A DNA stretch of 64,000 nucleotides, taken from positions 186,001 through 250,000 of the forward strand of contig NZ_NPDQ01000001.1 of NCBI RefSeq assembly GCF_002812125.1, in the 5' to 3' direction. The notes beneath the pieces were generated by a model. The model had not been told where the DNA came from, searched no databases, and saw only the letters and a list, made by a program, of their open reading frames with translations. Position 1 is the first letter of the stretch. Each line of letters begins with the position of its first letter. The translations under genes were made by a program, and so were the position numbers. Source of the DNA: Leptospira brenneri (GTDB lineage: Bacteria; Spirochaetota; Leptospiria; Leptospirales; Leptospiraceae). This document shows positions 46,453-56,390 of the stretch, piece by piece.

Positions 46453-47475
46453 ATGAACTCAAAACTTAAAAAATACCTGATTTTATCAGGACTTGGTGTT
46501 GCCTTACTACTTGTTTTAGCATTGATTGGGTTTTTCGTAATAGACGAAATCAAAGGTGGGGCAGTAGGTGATGGTCAAAATAAATATGAACTCATTATAG
46601 ATTCAGGAGAGCCTTCTTCGAGCGTTGTGCGAGAGTTAGCTGCTGCTGGAATGATCAAGTCATCAGTTTATTTCAACTATCTGATGAAATTTACACGAGC
46701 TGGTAATAAAATTAAACAAGGGGTCTATGATATTAATGACGGAATGAGTTCCCGTAAAATTTTAGACGTCATCATTTCCGGAAAAGTCAAACTTGTAAAC
46801 TTTACTGTTCCTGAAGGATATAACAATCGTCAGATTGGAGATTTGTTAGTTTCTAAGAAACTAGCAGTCTCTCGGGAGGAGTTTTTAAAAGTAGCTCAGA
46901 GTCCTGCTTTAATTACTAAGTACAATATCCCGGCAAAAACTTTGGAAGGTTATTTATTTCCAGAAACTTATTCTGTTCCTTTAAATTATCCTTTAGAAAG
47001 AATTACTGAAATGATGATCAAACGCTTCTATAAAAAACTAGAATCGATTCCAGAAGCAAAAGACATCAAACCAGCAGACCTTCATTTTCGAGTGGTTCTT
47101 GGATCCATTGTGGAAAGAGAAGCAGTAAGAAAAGAAGAAAGGCCAATGATGGCCGGTGTTTTTCTCACTCGCATAGAAAAAAATATCAATTTAGAATCAT
47201 GTGCGACCATTCAGTATTTATTTGATAAACCCAAAAAGAGACTTTTTGAATCTGATCTAAAGATTGTATCTCCTTATAATACTTATATCAATGGTGGATG
47301 GCCACCTGGACCAATTTCTAATCCTGGTTTACCGGCACTCATTGCTTCCTTCAAACCAGAGAAGTCGGATAAACTATTTTTCCTTCTAAAACCAGATGGT
47401 TCACATTATTTTTCTGCAACCTTCAAAGAACATTTGGAAGCAAAAAAGAAATTCATCGATGTATTATATCAATAA
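46453..47475 (+). CDS. mltG: Endolytic murein transglycosylase MltG (YceG-like)
   Basis: 340 residues: an N-terminal membrane anchor (YLILSGLGVALLLVLALIGFFVI), a LysM-like region with FTVPEGYNNRQIGDLL, then the catalytic domain. The active Glu is in SIVEREAVRKEERPMMAGVF, and the family C-terminus (PYNTYINGGWPPGPISNPG, HYFSATFKEH) is intact. It cuts new glycan strands and sets their length. It starts 45 nt after murB. Confidence 0.94.
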   Translation: MNSKLKKYLILSGLGVALLLVLALIGFFVIDEIKGGAVGDGQNKYELIIDSGEPSSSVVRELAAAGMIKSSVYFNYLMKFTRAGNKIKQGVYDINDGMSSRKILDVIISGKVKLVNFTVPEGYNNRQIGDLLVSKKLAVSREEFLKVAQSPALITKYNIPAKTLEGYLFPETYSVPLNYPLERITEMMIKRFYKKLESIPEAKDIKPADLHFRVVLGSIVEREAVRKEERPMMAGVFLTRIEKNINLESCATIQYLFDKPKKRLFESDLKIVSPYNTYINGGWPPGPISNPGLPALIASFKPEKSDKLFFLLKPDGSHYFSATFKEHLEAKKKFIDVLYQ

Positions 47476-47537
47476 GTAATATTGAAATCCTTGAAAGCTT
47501 GGTTTTGCTGATTCTATTTTAGTGGGATAATCATTCA

Positions 47538-47795
47538 ATGGCCGAAAACATTGTAGAACTTAATATTGCTATCGGTGGGATTTCTAAGGAACTTTTGGAT
47601 GTACAAAAGGCTTTGGATGCCTACCGAGAGAAGCAGAAGCGAAAAGAAGCAATCGATGAAGCAGCCATAACCTTTGTATCCAAAGCAGAGCTTGTGATTG
47701 AAAAGGCAGAAAAAGGCGATCTTCAGCTCACCCCAGACCAGATCCGTCGCATCAAAAGTAATTTGGTGAAGATATTAAACCGCGTCAGAAAATAG
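47538..47795 (+). CDS. Small coiled-coil protein of unknown function
   Basis: 85 residues, highly charged and helical (LLDVQKALDAYREKQKRKEAID, TPDQIRRIKSNLVKILNRVRK), without Cys or a membrane segment. I do not recognise a family. ATG 47538 lies 62 nt after mltG and no terminator is seen between, so it may be the last gene of a murB-mltG transcript. Confidence 0.7.
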   Translation: MAENIVELNIAIGGISKELLDVQKALDAYREKQKRKEAIDEAAITFVSKAELVIEKAEKGDLQLTPDQIRRIKSNLVKILNRVRK

Positions 47796-47799
47796 TCCC

Positions 47800-47865
47800 C
47801 TTAACCAAACCTTCATAAAACCTTCACCAGCTTGTCATCCCACTGTAACAAATAATGAACATAGT
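47800..47865 (+). promoter_or_regulatory. Array of 11-nt direct repeats (PhoB/OmpR-type site)
   Basis: Six consecutive 11-nt units begin CTTAAC, CTTCAT, CTTCAC, TGTCAT, TGTAAC and ATGAAC; five fit N-(G/T)-T-(A/C)-A-(C/T). Tandem 11-bp spacing is the signature of PhoB/OmpR-family sites. The array starts just after the small coiled-coil gene and ends 90 bp before the beta-helix lipoprotein. The leader also has a TTCGA/TCGAA hairpin (47929-47943) next to the ribosome-binding site. Confidence 0.7.
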
Positions 47866-47955
47866 TATCCTTAGCTAGAGGGAGAATTTTTGCGAATCCC
47901 TTTCGGGAAGACCCGCTAGCCAAACAAATTCGATTTTTTCGAAAGAGGATTTAAA

Positions 47956-49728
47956 ATGAAAAATTCATTCAAAAAAAGTCTGGTGTTTCTTTCCATCATT
48001 TTGATGGGATTCACTATGATGAATTGTCCAGGAAAGAAGAAAGATGATACTGCTATGCTTCTTGGTTTAGCAGCATTGCTCAATCAACCTGAATACACAG
48101 TTGTATTAACTGGAACTTTGCGAGGAGCGGATACTTTACCGATGAAAGATGGAAAAGTTACCCTTTCCGGAAGTTTTTTATCTAGTGGCCAATCCACTAT
48201 TGCTGACTTTACTACATGCGCAACAAGTGGGGCACCACCTGCCAACGGTACCGTAGATGGTGAGTTCACAGTTTTATTTAAAGTTTCATCACTTAGTGGT
48301 GAACTAACATTTACTCCAAATGATGCTGCATCTGCATCGAATGCGAATGCGTGTTCGGGTGCGGTTGTCGGAACAACGTACATATTAGATCTACCTGCTA
48401 GTGATTATACAAATGTAACTGGTGCACCTGGAATATTGTCAGTAAACTTGAACTTAGATGATAGGACGAATACTAACCAAATTTCCTTATCAGGTAATAC
48501 TGGTTATTCGATCACTGTGAAAGCAGTTAAAGTTTTTGTTAAAGGAGAATATCCAATTGTTAATCCAACGGTTGGTGAAAATGTTTGCGACGGACGAAGA
48601 CTAGCGGGTGGTCCTGTAATTAAATCCGGTTCTATTTCTGGATCTGAGACATGGTCTGGTGGTATCCTCCTCCAAGGAACTGTCACTGTGGAATCTGGTG
48701 CAACTATCACTGTTACTCCTGGAACGGCAGTTTTTGGCCAAAGAGGATCTTCCATATTCTTCAAACAAGGATCAAAGTTAGTTTCGAACGGAACCGCTGC
48801 TGACCCAATTTGCTGGTCTTCTGCAGCTGCCCTCGGATCTCGTTTTCCTGGTGATTGGGGTGGAATTGTTGTCATTGGAACAAGTGGTGCATCGAGAGCT
48901 TCAAACACAGAGGGAACAACACCAACAGGTTACGGCGGACCAAAAGGTACGGACGTTGAAAATTTGAATATGTCTTACAACATTGTTGAGTTTGCCGGAA
49001 ACGAAGTAGCACCTGGAGACGAATTGAATAACATGTCGATTTACGCCTCTAAATCAGTGCTTAGTTTCGTGCAAGTCCATAGAGGATTGGATGATGGATT
49101 TGAGGCTTGGGGTGGATCGGGAACTTGGTCAAACCTATTAGCAACGGGTGGATTGGATGATGACTTTGACTTGGATGAAGGCTTTAGTGGAACTATGACG
49201 AATTTAATCGGTCATAAATACCCATCATCTTGTGGTGGATCCTTCTCAACCGATCCACATGGATTTGAAATGGACGGGACGGACGTATCAACAGGTGCAT
49301 CCTGTGCTTCTAATGCAATTGGTACTTGCACGAATCCAACCATTACGAATGTGACTTTACTTGGAGCAGGTATTTCTGGTGGCCAAGGAATGAGATTGAG
49401 AGAAGGTTTTGCCGGGACAATCAACAGAGCTATCATCTTTGGTTTTGCAGACGCAGCGGCAGTCAGTACATCGACATCAGGAACTTATCCAGCAATCACT
49501 GCAACTATTTCAAACCTTGCTTACCAAACTGGAAAAACAACTGCGATTACTCCAACTGGTTCGACTACAATCTCTGCAACTCCAATCAATTCTGACGGAT
49601 CAACAGCAGAATGTGGGTTTGGAGATTCAAAACCTGACTACAGAACCATCAGTTCTCTTTCTGGAACTTATGTCGGTGGTGCTTCCACTGAATGGTATAA
49701 GGACTGGACTGTCTATCGGGCAAGATAG
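47956..49728 (+). CDS. Large surface-type lipoprotein, probable beta-helix
   Basis: 590 residues. The signal SLVFLSIILMGFTMMNC ends in a lipobox Cys, followed by a short Lys/Asp tether. The body is Gly/Ser/Thr/Asn-rich. Residues about 215-590 look like a right-handed beta-helix: repeated short strands such as GGILLQGTVTVESGATITVTPG, DWGGIVVIG and NMSIYASKSVLSFVQVHRG. No enzyme motif is seen. Similar lipoproteins sit beside TonB-dependent receptors and may bind the receptor substrate outside. Here the receptor is two genes downstream and both have 11-nt repeat promoters. Confidence 0.78.
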   Translation: MKNSFKKSLVFLSIILMGFTMMNCPGKKKDDTAMLLGLAALLNQPEYTVVLTGTLRGADTLPMKDGKVTLSGSFLSSGQSTIADFTTCATSGAPPANGTVDGEFTVLFKVSSLSGELTFTPNDAASASNANACSGAVVGTTYILDLPASDYTNVTGAPGILSVNLNLDDRTNTNQISLSGNTGYSITVKAVKVFVKGEYPIVNPTVGENVCDGRRLAGGPVIKSGSISGSETWSGGILLQGTVTVESGATITVTPGTAVFGQRGSSIFFKQGSKLVSNGTAADPICWSSAAALGSRFPGDWGGIVVIGTSGASRASNTEGTTPTGYGGPKGTDVENLNMSYNIVEFAGNEVAPGDELNNMSIYASKSVLSFVQVHRGLDDGFEAWGGSGTWSNLLATGGLDDDFDLDEGFSGTMTNLIGHKYPSSCGGSFSTDPHGFEMDGTDVSTGASCASNAIGTCTNPTITNVTLLGAGISGGQGMRLREGFAGTINRAIIFGFADAAAVSTSTSGTYPAITATISNLAYQTGKTTAITPTGSTTISATPINSDGSTAECGFGDSKPDYRTISSLSGTYVGGASTEWYKDWTVYRAR

Positions 49729-49754
49729 TTAAATCAAAATTAAAACTTTACCTG

Positions 49755-49774
49755 GTGGCCTTACCTAAGGCCAC
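49755..49774 (+). terminator. Intercistronic hairpin
   Basis: GTGGCCTT/AAGGCCAC with loop ACCT, 26 nt after the lipoprotein stop and 9 nt before the next ATG. There is no T-run, so it may be an mRNA-processing or partial terminator structure. Confidence 0.45.
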
Positions 49775-49782
49775 TAGACGTT

Positions 49783-50355
49783 ATGATGCGTAATCTCCTA
49801 ATTATACTCTCCCTTTTAAGTTTTTCATTTTGTAACCAAGAAGATTGGCGCGAACAAATGGAAGTCGAAAATCAAAAAGTCATTCTTAGAGTTGAAAAAG
49901 ACCATCAACTTATCAAAGAGAATGGTTTTAAGAAAAGTGATTGGGTTAAGTCCTCCAAATCTAAAGAACTTGCGGTTCAAAATTTTTTGAATGAAGTATT
50001 TCAAAATCATTCATCAAATGAATATTATGTGAGCTGGGAAGAAAAACTAAATGTAATTTTTCCTAATACATTGGGAAAAGGCACTCTTCTCGATACGACA
50101 CCGTTGGCTGAATATAAAAAAGTTTTAGAAACACGAGAATCATTTGCAATCACAGAAATCAAAAATCGCATCCAGAGCAAAAAATTTAGAATCTCATCTT
50201 TTGATTGGGAAAAACCAAGAATGTATGGTGAGATGATAGGCCATAAACCGAAAGCAATTAAGATCCTAATTGATAATCAAGTCATTGTCCTTGATCAAAT
50301 CAAAATGGTTTTTGAAACAAAATCTGGTTATAAAGTTGGAGTGATAGGACCTTAA
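49783..50355 (+). CDS. Small putative lipoprotein, unknown function
   Basis: 190 residues. The N-terminus MMRNLLIILSLLSFSFC reads as a lipoprotein signal with Cys17. The mature part is charged and mixed alpha/beta, and includes WEEKLNVIFPNTLGKGTLLDT and AIKILIDNQVIVLDQIKMVF. No family recognised. It is sandwiched between the beta-helix lipoprotein and the TonB-dependent receptor, so a role at the outer membrane with them is likely but inferred. Confidence 0.7.
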   Translation: MMRNLLIILSLLSFSFCNQEDWREQMEVENQKVILRVEKDHQLIKENGFKKSDWVKSSKSKELAVQNFLNEVFQNHSSNEYYVSWEEKLNVIFPNTLGKGTLLDTTPLAEYKKVLETRESFAITEIKNRIQSKKFRISSFDWEKPRMYGEMIGHKPKAIKILIDNQVIVLDQIKMVFETKSGYKVGVIGP

Positions 50356-50359
50356 ATTT

Positions 50360-50403
50360 TGTAATCTGATTGTAATAATTAGTTCACATAAACGTAACTC
50401 AAT
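50360..50403 (+). promoter_or_regulatory. Second array of 11-nt direct repeats
   Basis: Four consecutive 11-nt units begin TGTAAT, TGTAAT, GTTCAC and CGTAAC, all fitting the pattern seen at 47800-47865. The array ends 59 bp before the TonB-dependent receptor start. Sharing of one regulator by the two promoters is the simplest reading. Confidence 0.7.
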
Positions 50404-50462
50404 CGAATCCCCTTTTCATTTACTTACACGTAAATTCTAGAAGCTTGGCTCTGAAGGAATTT

Positions 50463-53447
50463 ATGAAATCAATCAAGACACTTCTTACCTTATCCTTATT
50501 GGTCTTTTTTTCAACTTTTAGCTTATATGCACAAAGTAATGGATCAATTCGAGGAACTATCATTGATTCAGAAAACGGAGAACCTGTATTTGGTGCTACT
50601 ATCGTTGTTCGATCAGAGAAAAAATTTGCAAAAACTGATTTTGATGGAAAGTATAATTTAGAACTTCCTCCGGGTACATATCAGGTGGAATATCAAATGT
50701 ATGGTTATGGCCCGCAAAATAGAACGATTGTCGTATCTGCCGGGAAACCTGTCAGTATGAATGTAACATTTGGTGCTCAAGTGTTACAAACTGTTGAAGT
50801 GAAGGATCGTGCAATCAATGAATCGGACTCTTCCTTACTACAATTACAAAAAAAATCAGCAACGGTTTCAGATGCAATTGGTGCTGAATCGATTAAAAAA
50901 TCACCAGATTCATCCGCTGGTGATGTGATTAAAAGGGTCACAGGGATTACATTAATTGGTGGTAAGTATGTATTTGTTCGAGGTTTAGGGGAAAGATATT
51001 CATCAACATATTTAAATGATGCATACATTCCTTCCACGGAACCAGACAAAAGGGTAGTACCTTTAGATTTGTTTCCAGCCAATTTAATTAAAAACATTCG
51101 CGTAATAAAAACTTTTGTGCCGGAAGAGTCGGCGGAGTTCTCTGGCGGACTTGTTAAAATTGAAACGAAAGAATATCCTGATGAATTTACGATGAAAGTC
51201 GGATTTGGAGTTGGTTATAACGGAAATACTACGAGAAAGAAATGGCAAACGTTCGAAGGTGGAGATTTCTTTGGAAGGCCAACTGCCAATCAGGAACTTC
51301 CTTCTGCTGTAAAAGCTGTTCCCGATTTTTTACCTTTTGAACCCGGAAGTCGTTTTGGTGGAATCAATCCTACTTTGATTAACGTAGGTGGTACTTCTTT
51401 TCCATCACAATGGACACCAGATACTACAAAAGCACCTTATGACAAAAACTTTAACTTAACTGTAGGAAATACTTTTAAATTAACTGAATCTGGACAAAGA
51501 CTTGGTGTTATATTTGGTACTACCCATTCTGTCGATTATCGGTTTAGACGTCAAAAAGATGTGAGATACATTCCTGCAAACCCAGTGTCTCTTTCTGCTA
51601 AAGATTTAACCACTGTTTCACCATTGCAAACACAAGATGCTGATATCTATGTTGAAGATCGATTGTTCGGAAATAATTTAAACTTTGCTTATGAACCGAT
51701 GAGCGGCCAACAATTCTTCTTGAAGAATTTTTATTCAGTTTCATCCGAGAAATCAGTTCGAGAATCTGTAGGAACAAATAATATTGATAATTTCCAATTT
51801 TTCTCTCAAACCAATGACTTCATTAGTAGACAATTGTTTAACTCAAGTTTTGGAGGAAAACATGCGATCAATTTGGGGTCTTTGAGTAGGCCACATACGC
51901 TTGATTGGCAAGTGAACTATGGTGAGGCAAAAAGAGATGAGCCGAATTTGACTCAACAAGTATGGCGAAGACCTCAAACAAGTTCTGTAACAACCGTTCC
52001 AACAAGGCTGGGAAATAACCCCGATGGTTCAAGGTTTTACTCTACTTCCAATGATACCGTTAGAAGTTTTAGTGTTGCTTATGAAATTCCTTTTGATCAA
52101 TGGAACGGACTTAAATCCTCATTTAAATTTGGTGGGTCAGCATTAGATCGCTTTAAATCGTTTACTTTTAGAGAATTTGGGTCTAAATCAAACGTTGGGG
52201 CCTCTACAACTGATTTATACCCGGTACCTGGAGAAATTGTTTATAATCCTATAGAGTTCTTGCGAACAAATAGTACAGGGCTTGCAAACAGGACTTTTTC
52301 CGAAAGACAAGTAGAGCCAAATGCTTATGATGCTTATCAAAAGTTACATTCCTATTTTTCTCAATTTGATGTTCCATTATTTCCTAAATTTCGATTCATT
52401 GGGGGAGCTCGTTATGAAGACTCCTATCAAAAAGTAAAAACATTTGTGCTTAAAGAGCAGTTCGATGTCAGACGACCAGGTTATGGTTGTGATACAGGTT
52501 CGGAAGGAGAACGAATTCTTTTAGTAAAGAATAACATTTGTTCTGCAGATAATAATGGTGTTGGTGAAATAAGAACAAAAGACGTTCTTCCGAGTGTAAA
52601 TTTTGTATATGAATTTCTACAAGACCAAAATTTACGGTTTGGATATACTCAGACGCTCACTAGACCAGATTTCCGCGAAATGTCTCCGTTCGCATTCACT
52701 CCTTATTTCGGTGGAGATCGAATTCGAGGTAATCCAAATCTTCAAAGAACTTACATTCATAACTTTGACTTTCGTTATGAATACTTTATGGGTGGTGCAA
52801 ACTATATCGGAGCGGGAGTCTTTCATAAAGATCTTTCTAACCCTATCGAGCTAATTGGACAACCAGTAGCGGGTCAAATTTCGCCATTCTTCACTTATGC
52901 AAATGCTAGTCGGGCAACCATTCGAGGTGTTGAATTAGATTTCCGAAGAGAGTTTTTTGATAAATTCCGTTTTGAAACGAATGTGTTCTTTATCAAATCT
53001 CTTGTAAATGTTATCTCTTGGGAACAATATACAATTTCGAAAGCAGGATTGTTAGATCCAATTGATAGAAGTTTTTCTTACGATCCCACAAACATTCGAA
53101 GACCATTACAAGGACAGTCTGACTTCGTAGCAAACTTGAAGTTTGATGTGTATTTGAATAAACTAAAAACAACCACGATTGGTTTATACTACAACTACTT
53201 TGGTGACCGGATCTTTGTCGTTGGTGCGAACGGTACTCCAGATGCCTATGAACGTGGTGTTGGTTTAACGGATATTGTTTTCTCCCATAAAATAGACGAT
53301 AAACTTGATTTTAAATTTGCGGCAAAAAACGTAACGGACCAACGATTTAAAATTTATGTAAAGGATGAATTGCTTAACGAAGAAAAACTTTTCCGTTCAT
53401 ATCGTGAAGGGGTTTCCTTTTCGATGTCAATGGGATATAAATTCTAA
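50463..53447 (+). CDS. TonB-dependent outer-membrane receptor with N-terminal CarboxypepD-like domain
   Basis: 994 residues. Signal peptide [24 protein letters not shown]; a carboxypeptidase-regulatory-like domain (about 27-110; [21 protein letters not shown]); the plug domain with [20 protein letters not shown] and [20 protein letters not shown]; then a 22-strand-type barrel ending in [10 protein letters not shown] with the terminal Phe. I chose ATG 50463 because AAGGA lies 5 nt upstream. The ligand is unknown; the PhoB-like promoter array hints at phosphate or a phospho-compound, as inference only. Confidence 0.9.
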   Translation: MKSIKTLLTLSLLVFFSTFSLYAQSNGSIRGTIIDSENGEPVFGATIVVRSEKKFAKTDFDGKYNLELPPGTYQVEYQMYGYGPQNRTIVVSAGKPVSMNVTFGAQVLQTVEVKDRAINESDSSLLQLQKKSATVSDAIGAESIKKSPDSSAGDVIKRVTGITLIGGKYVFVRGLGERYSSTYLNDAYIPSTEPDKRVVPLDLFPANLIKNIRVIKTFVPEESAEFSGGLVKIETKEYPDEFTMKVGFGVGYNGNTTRKKWQTFEGGDFFGRPTANQELPSAVKAVPDFLPFEPGSRFGGINPTLINVGGTSFPSQWTPDTTKAPYDKNFNLTVGNTFKLTESGQRLGVIFGTTHSVDYRFRRQKDVRYIPANPVSLSAKDLTTVSPLQTQDADIYVEDRLFGNNLNFAYEPMSGQQFFLKNFYSVSSEKSVRESVGTNNIDNFQFFSQTNDFISRQLFNSSFGGKHAINLGSLSRPHTLDWQVNYGEAKRDEPNLTQQVWRRPQTSSVTTVPTRLGNNPDGSRFYSTSNDTVRSFSVAYEIPFDQWNGLKSSFKFGGSALDRFKSFTFREFGSKSNVGASTTDLYPVPGEIVYNPIEFLRTNSTGLANRTFSERQVEPNAYDAYQKLHSYFSQFDVPLFPKFRFIGGARYEDSYQKVKTFVLKEQFDVRRPGYGCDTGSEGERILLVKNNICSADNNGVGEIRTKDVLPSVNFVYEFLQDQNLRFGYTQTLTRPDFREMSPFAFTPYFGGDRIRGNPNLQRTYIHNFDFRYEYFMGGANYIGAGVFHKDLSNPIELIGQPVAGQISPFFTYANASRATIRGVELDFRREFFDKFRFETNVFFIKSLVNVISWEQYTISKAGLLDPIDRSFSYDPTNIRRPLQGQSDFVANLKFDVYLNKLKTTTIGLYYNYFGDRIFVVGANGTPDAYERGVGLTDIVFSHKIDDKLDFKFAAKNVTDQRFKIYVKDELLNEEKLFRSYREGVSFSMSMGYKF

Positions 53448-53458
53448 AATAATTTCAT

Positions 53459-53490
53459 AGACCCTGCAACTGCGGGGTCTCTCTCATTCT
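53459..53490 (+). terminator. Terminator after the TonB-dependent receptor
   Basis: Stem AGACCC/GGGTCT with an inner GCA/TGC pair, followed by CTCTCATTCT. It lies 12 nt after the receptor stop; the T-tract is poor. Confidence 0.6.
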
Positions 53491-53623
53491 AAAACTAGAC
53501 AATTTCTTTCTTTTTATTAAATACTTCTTCCCCATTGAATAAGATTCAATAGATAAGTACAATACCTAATCACCTATCAATTTCTTCCTTGTTTTTCTAG
53601 AACTTCAGATACAGAATTCTGAA

Positions 53624-55489
53624 ATGAAAAAGAAAACAAATGCCAGCTCTTCACTTTTGAAATTTGCTATCTTATGGAATTTAAAATTTGTTTTAAGTTG
53701 TCTTTTAGTTCCTAATCTTTCCTTTCTTTCTGCCGAATCAGACATCGTTTTAGACATCAATCAAATCGCCGAAAAAACAGAACGTATTTCACTTAAGTTA
53801 CCTTCTGATCATTCCTATCTTACGACGACATCTACTTCTTATACAAATGCTATGTCTGATGGAACTCCTGCTCCCAAGATCGTACACAATGGCACAGAAG
53901 AATATTACTTAGTCTATAATGATGGTAATTCTAATGGCAGAATTGTAAGTTTAAATTCTAAATTTAAAATTTTGAAAGAACTCGTAAGTTTAAAAAATTT
54001 TCGAATAGAAGATACCATTGCCGATTCAAATGGACTAACTCTTTTAGTATCTGCATTTGATGTGGAAAAAAAAGGAAATTTTGAAACTAAAAATTTTCAT
54101 TCGGCTTATATCAATCAATACACAACTACTGGAAAATTAAACTTTAGTATTAAAATAGTTGGAACAAAAGAATACAAAAAAGTTGGTGACCAAGGTATCG
54201 ATACAGTTTTTGGAACTTTAACTCTGGAAAAAACAGCTGACAATTATTATGCGACCTATTTTTCAACTTATCGAAAGTGGGACGATGGTGTTACCCATCA
54301 AAGTGAGTATTTGGCATTGTTTGACAGTTCTGGAAACAGAGTGATGAAGTCGGATAATCAATCTCCAGAAGGTTTTACTTGGAATGTGAGTCATAGTTTT
54401 CGGCCAAGATTTATTAACGATGGAAAACAATTGGTAATGGTTACGGTAGGGGATGCCTATCCAAGAGGGCTCGTTGTCGATAGTTTTCCAAATAAAAACC
54501 GTGAAATACCGATTGTGGTTCCCAAAGCAGGACCAAATGAAACTTACCAATATGTTCCAATATCAACAGGAGATTTATATTCGAAAGATGGTACAACTTG
54601 GATTACATTTGATTCTAATTTAGATCGTTCATCTTATGATATTGGTTTAATGATTAAAAAAGATGAAGTTCTTTCTAAACCCATTTATTTAACCAATACA
54701 ACGAAACAGAGAGAAAGAATTCCAAGAATTGTTCCATATGGAAAAGATCATCTCTTTCTTATGTGGATGACAGATGATGGCAACGATAAAGACAAATGGT
54801 TTCCCAAAATAGAAAAGATGAAACTGGAAGTTTGTTTGATCAAAAAAGACGGGAACTTAGTTTCCAAACCACAAAACTTCGGTTCACCTAATTTATTTTT
54901 TCGTGCAGCGGCACGTTTTTTCCAGTTGCCTGATGGTCGTTTTGGTTGGGTTAACGATCTGACTGGGTTTGCTGACCAATTAGAAATTGTTTTAGTATCA
55001 CCTTACAAACAGGAACTTAATGTTGCTTCACCAAATGTAGATATCGAATCACCAGTAGCGAATATAAAATTGGATCCTAAACTTAACCAACCTATGATTG
55101 CAGCTATTTATAATGGAAATGAAGCTGAAGCAATTTCGCTTTTGAGTCAAGGAGCAGATCCAAATGCATTGTATGAAGGTTGGTCAGCTTTGTTATACGC
55201 TGCATACTTTGGACGAACCGATTCAGTAAAAGCACTTCTTTCCTATCATGCAAATACAGATTTTACTGTAGATGGATGGAATGCTCTTCGATTATCGGAA
55301 GTTAGAGGACATAGTCAAATTGTTGCCTTGTTACAACCATTGACTAAGGCATTGTCGAGATCTATGACGAAAACACCAAATCCTAAAAACCCATTCAATA
55401 TAAATATTCAGGGAAGGAATCTTCGATCAGAGATTGAACCACCAGGATTCAATCATAATCTAAATCAATTGGGAAAACCAATCAATTGA
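53624..55489 (+). CDS. Exported protein with C-terminal ankyrin repeats
   Basis: 621 residues. A signal-like N-terminus (FVLSCLLVPNLSFLSAES) precedes a long beta-rich region (about 60-470) with repeated short strands and Asp/Asn turns, such as GTEEYYLVYNDGNSNGRIVSL, GTTWITFDSNLDRSSYDIGL and GKDHLFLMWMTDDGN. This suggests a beta-propeller, though I cannot assign a family. Residues about 495-575 hold two to three ankyrin repeats (NQPMIAAIYNGNEAEAISLLSQGADPNALYEG, WSALLYAAYFGRTDSVKALL). Probably a periplasmic or surface binding protein. Function unknown. Confidence 0.75.
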   Translation: MKKKTNASSSLLKFAILWNLKFVLSCLLVPNLSFLSAESDIVLDINQIAEKTERISLKLPSDHSYLTTTSTSYTNAMSDGTPAPKIVHNGTEEYYLVYNDGNSNGRIVSLNSKFKILKELVSLKNFRIEDTIADSNGLTLLVSAFDVEKKGNFETKNFHSAYINQYTTTGKLNFSIKIVGTKEYKKVGDQGIDTVFGTLTLEKTADNYYATYFSTYRKWDDGVTHQSEYLALFDSSGNRVMKSDNQSPEGFTWNVSHSFRPRFINDGKQLVMVTVGDAYPRGLVVDSFPNKNREIPIVVPKAGPNETYQYVPISTGDLYSKDGTTWITFDSNLDRSSYDIGLMIKKDEVLSKPIYLTNTTKQRERIPRIVPYGKDHLFLMWMTDDGNDKDKWFPKIEKMKLEVCLIKKDGNLVSKPQNFGSPNLFFRAAARFFQLPDGRFGWVNDLTGFADQLEIVLVSPYKQELNVASPNVDIESPVANIKLDPKLNQPMIAAIYNGNEAEAISLLSQGADPNALYEGWSALLYAAYFGRTDSVKALLSYHANTDFTVDGWNALRLSEVRGHSQIVALLQPLTKALSRSMTKTPNPKNPFNINIQGRNLRSEIEPPGFNHNLNQLGKPIN

Positions 55490-55538
55490 TTTCCCAATTT
55501 TCTTGGAAGTGAATCAGACGAACTAATCCATTTCTCCT

Positions 55539-56366
55539 TTATTTCCCCTCAGGATTCACTATGATTGGTAACCCGTCTTTTCCATTAGGAACAAAGATCA
55601 TTTTGTTATTTGGATTTTCCATAGCTTTCAATTGGATGTATTTAGGAGTTAATGATTCGGAAATCATCTTTTGAGCTTTTGCTTGGGCTTCAGCTTCGAT
55701 AAGCACAGCTTTGGCTCTACCATCCGCAGTGATCTGTTGAATTTCTGCATCTCGTTTCGCGATATTGATTTCGAACTTCATCTGTTCTTGTTCTTGTTGT
55801 TTGGTTAGTTTGCTTTCAATTGCTTTTAGAATGGAAGGACTATATTCAACATCATCAATGATCACATCATCGATTTCGACATGTTTGTCTTTTAACTTTT
55901 CTGCTAAGGACTTTTTAATCTGTGATGAAACGTTCGGTGTTTCTTTGGAAATAGAAACCATATTGTAAGCAGAGAGAATGTTTCGAATTGCGGTTCGGAA
56001 TTGTGGTTTGACTACCTTATCATAATAATCTCTTCCAATTTCCATTTCTAGATCATAAATTTCGTTTTGGATCGGCCGGATGATGATTGCTGCGCTCACA
56101 GTGATTGTTAAATCATCGCGAGTGAGTACTTCCACTTTTTCTTGGTGGCTTGTCCATTGGATCGAGTAAACATAAACGCTGTTCCAGGGCATATAAGTTT
56201 GTACCCGTGACTCTAAGGGTTTTTGACTCAGTCCCGTACTATACGGTCGCCACATAAGCCCCACTTCCCCAGGGGTAATGATCGATAGGCAGGAAACAAA
56301 GAAAAGGCCCACCCCTAAAATGGGTAGGAACTGGAAACTTGTTGGAAAAATGGATCGACGTTTCAT
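55539..56366 (-). CDS. SPFH/prohibitin-domain lipoprotein
   Basis: 275 residues. The N-terminus FQFLPILGVGLFFVSC carries a lipobox Cys. The SPFH (band 7) domain follows (about 35-200): TRDDLTITVSAAIIIRPIQ, VVKPQFRTAIRNILSAYN, IKKSLAEKLKDKHVEIDDVIIDDVEYS. It continues into the typical Ala/Glu/Lys coiled coil (AKRDAEIQQITADGRAKAVLIEAEAQAKAQ). SPFH proteins form ring-like membrane scaffolds. Anchoring by lipid instead of a transmembrane helix is unusual. Divergent from the ankyrin lipoprotein. Confidence 0.87.
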   Translation of the reverse strand: MKRRSIFPTSFQFLPILGVGLFFVSCLSIITPGEVGLMWRPYSTGLSQKPLESRVQTYMPWNSVYVYSIQWTSHQEKVEVLTRDDLTITVSAAIIIRPIQNEIYDLEMEIGRDYYDKVVKPQFRTAIRNILSAYNMVSISKETPNVSSQIKKSLAEKLKDKHVEIDDVIIDDVEYSPSILKAIESKLTKQQEQEQMKFEINIAKRDAEIQQITADGRAKAVLIEAEAQAKAQKMISESLTPKYIQLKAMENPNNKMIFVPNGKDGLPIIVNPEGK

Positions 56367-56390
56367 AGTTAAACCATTAGACTAAAACTG

